Assembly: GCA_017613855.1 (NCBI GenBank)
Contig: JAGACY010000059.1
Location: forward strand, 1 to 8,922
Origin: Pseudomonadota bacterium
GTDB taxonomy: Bacteria; Myxococcota; Bradymonadia; UBA4248
Length of the DNA stretch: 8,922 nucleotides
Direction: 5' to 3'
Made by a program: the position numbers and the translations under genes. Shown here piece by piece: positions 6,363 to 8,922 of this stretch. Numbering within the stretch: position 1 is the first letter of the stretch; each line of letters begins with the position of its first letter. The notes beneath the pieces are model-generated. The model saw only the letters and a program-made list of their open reading frames with translations. It did not search any database and was not told where the DNA came from.

Positions 6363-8168
6363 ATGCATTTTAAACCGATTATAAAGACATTTTCATCTGT
6401 GGGGGGCGGGCCGCTAGCCCGTATGGTGTCGGTCATTCAAAATCGAACATACCGTGCGCAGGAGGTTTTTGCTTTCACGCCCGAACAATGGCGTTCATTG
6501 TTTTCGAAAGGCAAATGGGGGCGATTATTGGCACGAGGACTGAGCTTTGGAGCATTTCCGCTTATGACGCTGGCGCATGCTTTAAAGGCATCGTTCGTGG
6601 CAAAACCGCTTGAAAAACCAGTTCTGATTACATCGACCAATCCCTTCTTTTTGCCGCATTTCATGGTTGCAACCCGTTTTCTGCATCGCTGCAGCGTCGT
6701 AGCACTGATGTATGATATGTATCCGGATGCACTCGAAGTTGCCGGTGTTGAAAAGAAATGGCTCTTTGGGCTCATGTCGGCAGCCAATCGCTGGATGGTC
6801 GCGCATGCCGATGGCATCGTCTATATTGGTGAAGTCCTCAAGGAATCTGCGGAATCCAGATATGGCACCAATCCCAATACCTGGGTCATTCCAACCGGTG
6901 CCAATGTTTCGGAATTCAATGCCATTGATCATGTGCTGGATTCTGAGTTGTCGCGCTGGATGGAGGGGCGGTGCATCTTTTCATACGTCGGAAACATGGG
7001 GCTCATGCACGATGTCGAGACACTTGAAAAAGCTGTCCCTGCGTTTATTGCGGCGCTCGATGAGACACAGCGCGATAAGGTCGGCTTTGTCATTGCTGCC
7101 TCCGGGGCAGGTGAAAGCAGATTGAGAGAGGCCTGGCAGGATTGTGGGGATTATGTCAGATTCATTGGACCGCAGCCCGATAAAGCCTGGGCAGAGCTCC
7201 TGAGCAGGACGGATGTCGCTTTGGCAACATTGACGCAGCGTGCATGGGCTACGAGCGTCCCCAGCAAGGTTTACAGCGCTCTTGCCGCAAAATGCATTCC
7301 TTTGATTGTGGCACCCGAAAAATCGGATGTGGCACATCTGGTCGTGGATAATGCATGCGGCATTGTCGTCGAACCCGGTGATATTGAAGGACTCGAAACG
7401 GCCATGCAGCTGCTGCTGGAAGACTGGCTAACGGATCAATTCGAGTCTACATGGATGAGAAAAGTTTGGTCGGCTGCTTTGGCCAATGATCTCGATGTCC
7501 TCGTGGACTGGTGGTCGGATTGTGTCGAAAAAGTAGTGGATTTAGGCGGTGAAGCCCTTGGTGCAAAGCGATATCATGCCGTAAAGCGTGCTTTTGATGT
7601 TGCGGCTGTTTTGGTCGGGCTCAGTGTCATCTGGCCGGTCATGCTCGGAACTGCTGTCGCAGTTAAACTCAATTTGGGCAGTCCCATTCTCTTTAAACAA
7701 ACGCGCCCGGGGCTAGACGGCAAACCCTTTGAATTGCTCAAATTCCGTTCGATGGCCAATGCTCCCGAAGGAACAGATGCATCTCACGATGGGGAGCGCC
7801 TTTCGTCGTTCGGCAAAAAAATTCGCGCATTATCGCTCGATGAGCTCCCAACGCTTTTGAACGTCCTCAAAGGGGATATGAGCCTTGTGGGCCCAAGGCC
7901 CCTCCTGATGTCTTATCTTGCCCGATATAATGAACATCAAATCAAACGGCAGTGGGCAAAACCCGGGGTGACTGGGTGGGCTCAGGTCAATGGCCGCAAT
8001 GCACTCTCCTGGCAGGAAAAATTCGATTACGACGTCTGGTATGTCGAAAATGCTTCGTGCTGGCTCGATTTCAAAATTCTTTTAAAAACGGTTTGGACTG
8101 TTCTCAGACGCAGCGGCATCGAACACGCGAACTCTGCTACAATGCCCGAATTTATGGGAAATGGATAA
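6363..8168 (+). CDS. Fusion of GT4 glycosyltransferase and monotopic phosphoglycosyl transferase
   Basis: A 601-residue, probably bifunctional enzyme of surface glycan assembly. Residues 1 to about 385 form a GT-B fold GT4 transferase of WbuB-like type: SSVGGGPLAR near the N-terminus, LMYDMYPDALEVAGV (Asp118), SYVGNMGLMHDVETL (207-221), and SVPSKVYSALAAKCIPLI from 298. Residues about 405-590 form a bacterial sugar transferase (PF02397, WcaJ/PglC class). It has an N-terminal hydrophobic re-entrant helix (409-434) broken at Trp424-Pro425, then FKQTRPG, KFRSM (460-464), catalytic dyad Asp493-Glu494 in SLDELP, VGPRP (509-513) and PGVTGWAQVNGRN (534-546). By family knowledge the PGT moves a sugar-1-phosphate from a UDP-sugar to undecaprenyl phosphate at the cytoplasmic membrane face. 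The GT4 domain would plausibly add the next sugar. The usual Ser before the helix-breaking Pro is replaced by Trp. The stop lies 9 bases before the next glycosyltransferase. Sugar specificity cannot be told. Confidence 0.93.
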   Translation: MHFKPIIKTFSSVGGGPLARMVSVIQNRTYRAQEVFAFTPEQWRSLFSKGKWGRLLARGLSFGAFPLMTLAHALKASFVAKPLEKPVLITSTNPFFLPHFMVATRFLHRCSVVALMYDMYPDALEVAGVEKKWLFGLMSAANRWMVAHADGIVYIGEVLKESAESRYGTNPNTWVIPTGANVSEFNAIDHVLDSELSRWMEGRCIFSYVGNMGLMHDVETLEKAVPAFIAALDETQRDKVGFVIAASGAGESRLREAWQDCGDYVRFIGPQPDKAWAELLSRTDVALATLTQRAWATSVPSKVYSALAAKCIPLIVAPEKSDVAHLVVDNACGIVVEPGDIEGLETAMQLLLEDWLTDQFESTWMRKVWSAALANDLDVLVDWWSDCVEKVVDLGGEALGAKRYHAVKRAFDVAAVLVGLSVIWPVMLGTAVAVKLNLGSPILFKQTRPGLDGKPFELLKFRSMANAPEGTDASHDGERLSSFGKKIRALSLDELPTLLNVLKGDMSLVGPRPLLMSYLARYNEHQIKRQWAKPGVTGWAQVNGRNALSWQEKFDYDVWYVENASCWLDFKILLKTVWTVLRRSGIEHANSATMPEFMGNG

Positions 8169-8177
8169 GGAGATCCC

Positions 8178-8922
8178 ATGGATTCATCGAAAAATCCCGG
8201 CATTCAGTTTAAAAATGAATGTATCGAGGGGCTGGTGTCGGTCATTATTCCCTCATACAATCGGGAAAACACTATCCTGAGGGCAGTACAGAGCGTACTG
8301 AATCAGACGTACAAAAATCTCGAAGTCATTGTCGTCGATGATTGCAGCAAGGATAAAACCGTCGAAGTCCTGAATTCCATTTCGGATGAGAGACTGCATG
8401 TCATGGTGCTCGAACAGAATGGCGGTGCATGCAGGGCTCGTAATATCGGTGCTTCACATGCACGCGGTGAATGGATCGCCTTTCAGGACAGCGATGACGA
8501 ATGGCTGCCAGAAAAATTGGAAAAGCAAATCGCCTTTATGCAGTCCGGAGAATATGATTTTTCTTTTTGCCGGGGAAATCTCATCCTTCTGGATGGCAGA
8601 AGTATTCTTTCCCCGCTGGAACGCTATGGAAACGAGCCTGATCGCGACTGGTACCATGTACTCATGACCGATTTTCCCGTCTCGACTCAGAAATTCCTGT
8701 GCAAAAGAAAGGTGCTCGAAAAAGTCGGGTTTGATGAAGCACTGCATAAATCACAGGATAAGGATTTTGCCCTCCAGGCGGCGCACGATTTTAAAGTAGG
8801 GTTTCTGGCACAGCCTCTCGTCAATATCTATGCCATGCCCGACAGCATTACCTATGCATCGAATCAGGAAAAAAAATATGATTCCGTCTATAGAATTGTA
8901 AAAAAACATAAAGATGAAATAG
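8178..8922 (+). CDS. GT2 family glycosyltransferase (3' end cut by window)
   Basis: The first 248 codons are visible and the frame is still open at the right edge. It starts at ATG 8178 with AAGGAG 5 bases upstream, overlapping the stop of the preceding fusion gene, so the two are co-transcribed and probably coupled. The protein is a GT-A fold family 2 transferase: VSVIIPSYNRENTILRAV (20-37), VVDDCSKDKT with Asp54-Asp55 for the nucleotide, NGGACRARNIG, the metal-binding DSDDEW (Asp104, Asp106, Asp107), and a later SQDKDF (192-197) in the place of the acceptor-side ED-type motif. No signal peptide or membrane segment is seen in the visible part, so it should act in the cytoplasm on a lipid-linked glycan started by its neighbour. 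Donor and linkage are unknown. Confidence 0.92.
   Translation, partial: MDSSKNPGIQFKNECIEGLVSVIIPSYNRENTILRAVQSVLNQTYKNLEVIVVDDCSKDKTVEVLNSISDERLHVMVLEQNGGACRARNIGASHARGEWIAFQDSDDEWLPEKLEKQIAFMQSGEYDFSFCRGNLILLDGRSILSPLERYGNEPDRDWYHVLMTDFPVSTQKFLCKRKVLEKVGFDEALHKSQDKDFALQAAHDFKVGFLAQPLVNIYAMPDSITYASNQEKKYDSVYRIVKKHKDEI

Overview
The window carries five convincing protein genes, all on the + strand and closely packed. There is no tRNA, rRNA, CRISPR array, insertion sequence or phage gene. The DNA is of intermediate GC. A lipoprotein with a short Cys-rich knob of the C-x5-C-x5-C-x4-C type, a very large orphan protein and lipid-linked glycan genes suggest a Gram-negative bacterium. The Cys-rich lipoprotein style recalls Myxococcota/Bradymonadota-type (former deltaproteobacterial) genomes. 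This placement is an inference with low confidence.

Region 1 (1-237): probably the last 36 codons of an upstream gene (3-113), then two adjacent hairpins (150-179 and 181-218) that share the layout GGGC-G-TAT ... ATA-GCC although their outer and inner stem sequences differ. They look like a tandem REP-like palindromic element just ahead of the first complete gene.

Region 2 (238-5540): a two-gene unit. The first gene is a secreted lipoprotein with a Cys-rich knob and a DUF192 domain. Eight bases later begins a 1554-residue protein of no family I recognise. It has an N-terminal beta-rich half, a long helical middle and a C-terminal alpha/beta-hydrolase-like domain with a G-Y-S-Q-G-G nucleophile elbow. 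This is the most novel part of the window.

Region 3 (5523-6265): a DtxR/MntR-family metal-dependent repressor with a C-terminal FeoA/SH3-like domain. It is apparently driven by its own promoter, which lies inside the end of the giant gene. Its visible metal ligands mix MntR-like and DtxR-like residues.

Region 4 (6266-8922): the start of a surface-polysaccharide cluster. A 601-residue protein fuses a WbuB-like GT4 glycosyltransferase to a monotopic phosphoglycosyl transferase (bacterial sugar transferase, WcaJ/PglC type). Nine bases later comes a GT2 glycosyltransferase that runs off the right edge. Together these would start a lipid-linked glycan: the PGT loads a sugar-phosphate on undecaprenyl phosphate, and the fused GT4 and then the GT2 could extend it. 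A 16-codon open frame ends directly in front of the ribosome binding site of the fusion gene and could be a leader peptide.

I see no convincing rho-independent terminator anywhere, so read-through between regions cannot be excluded.
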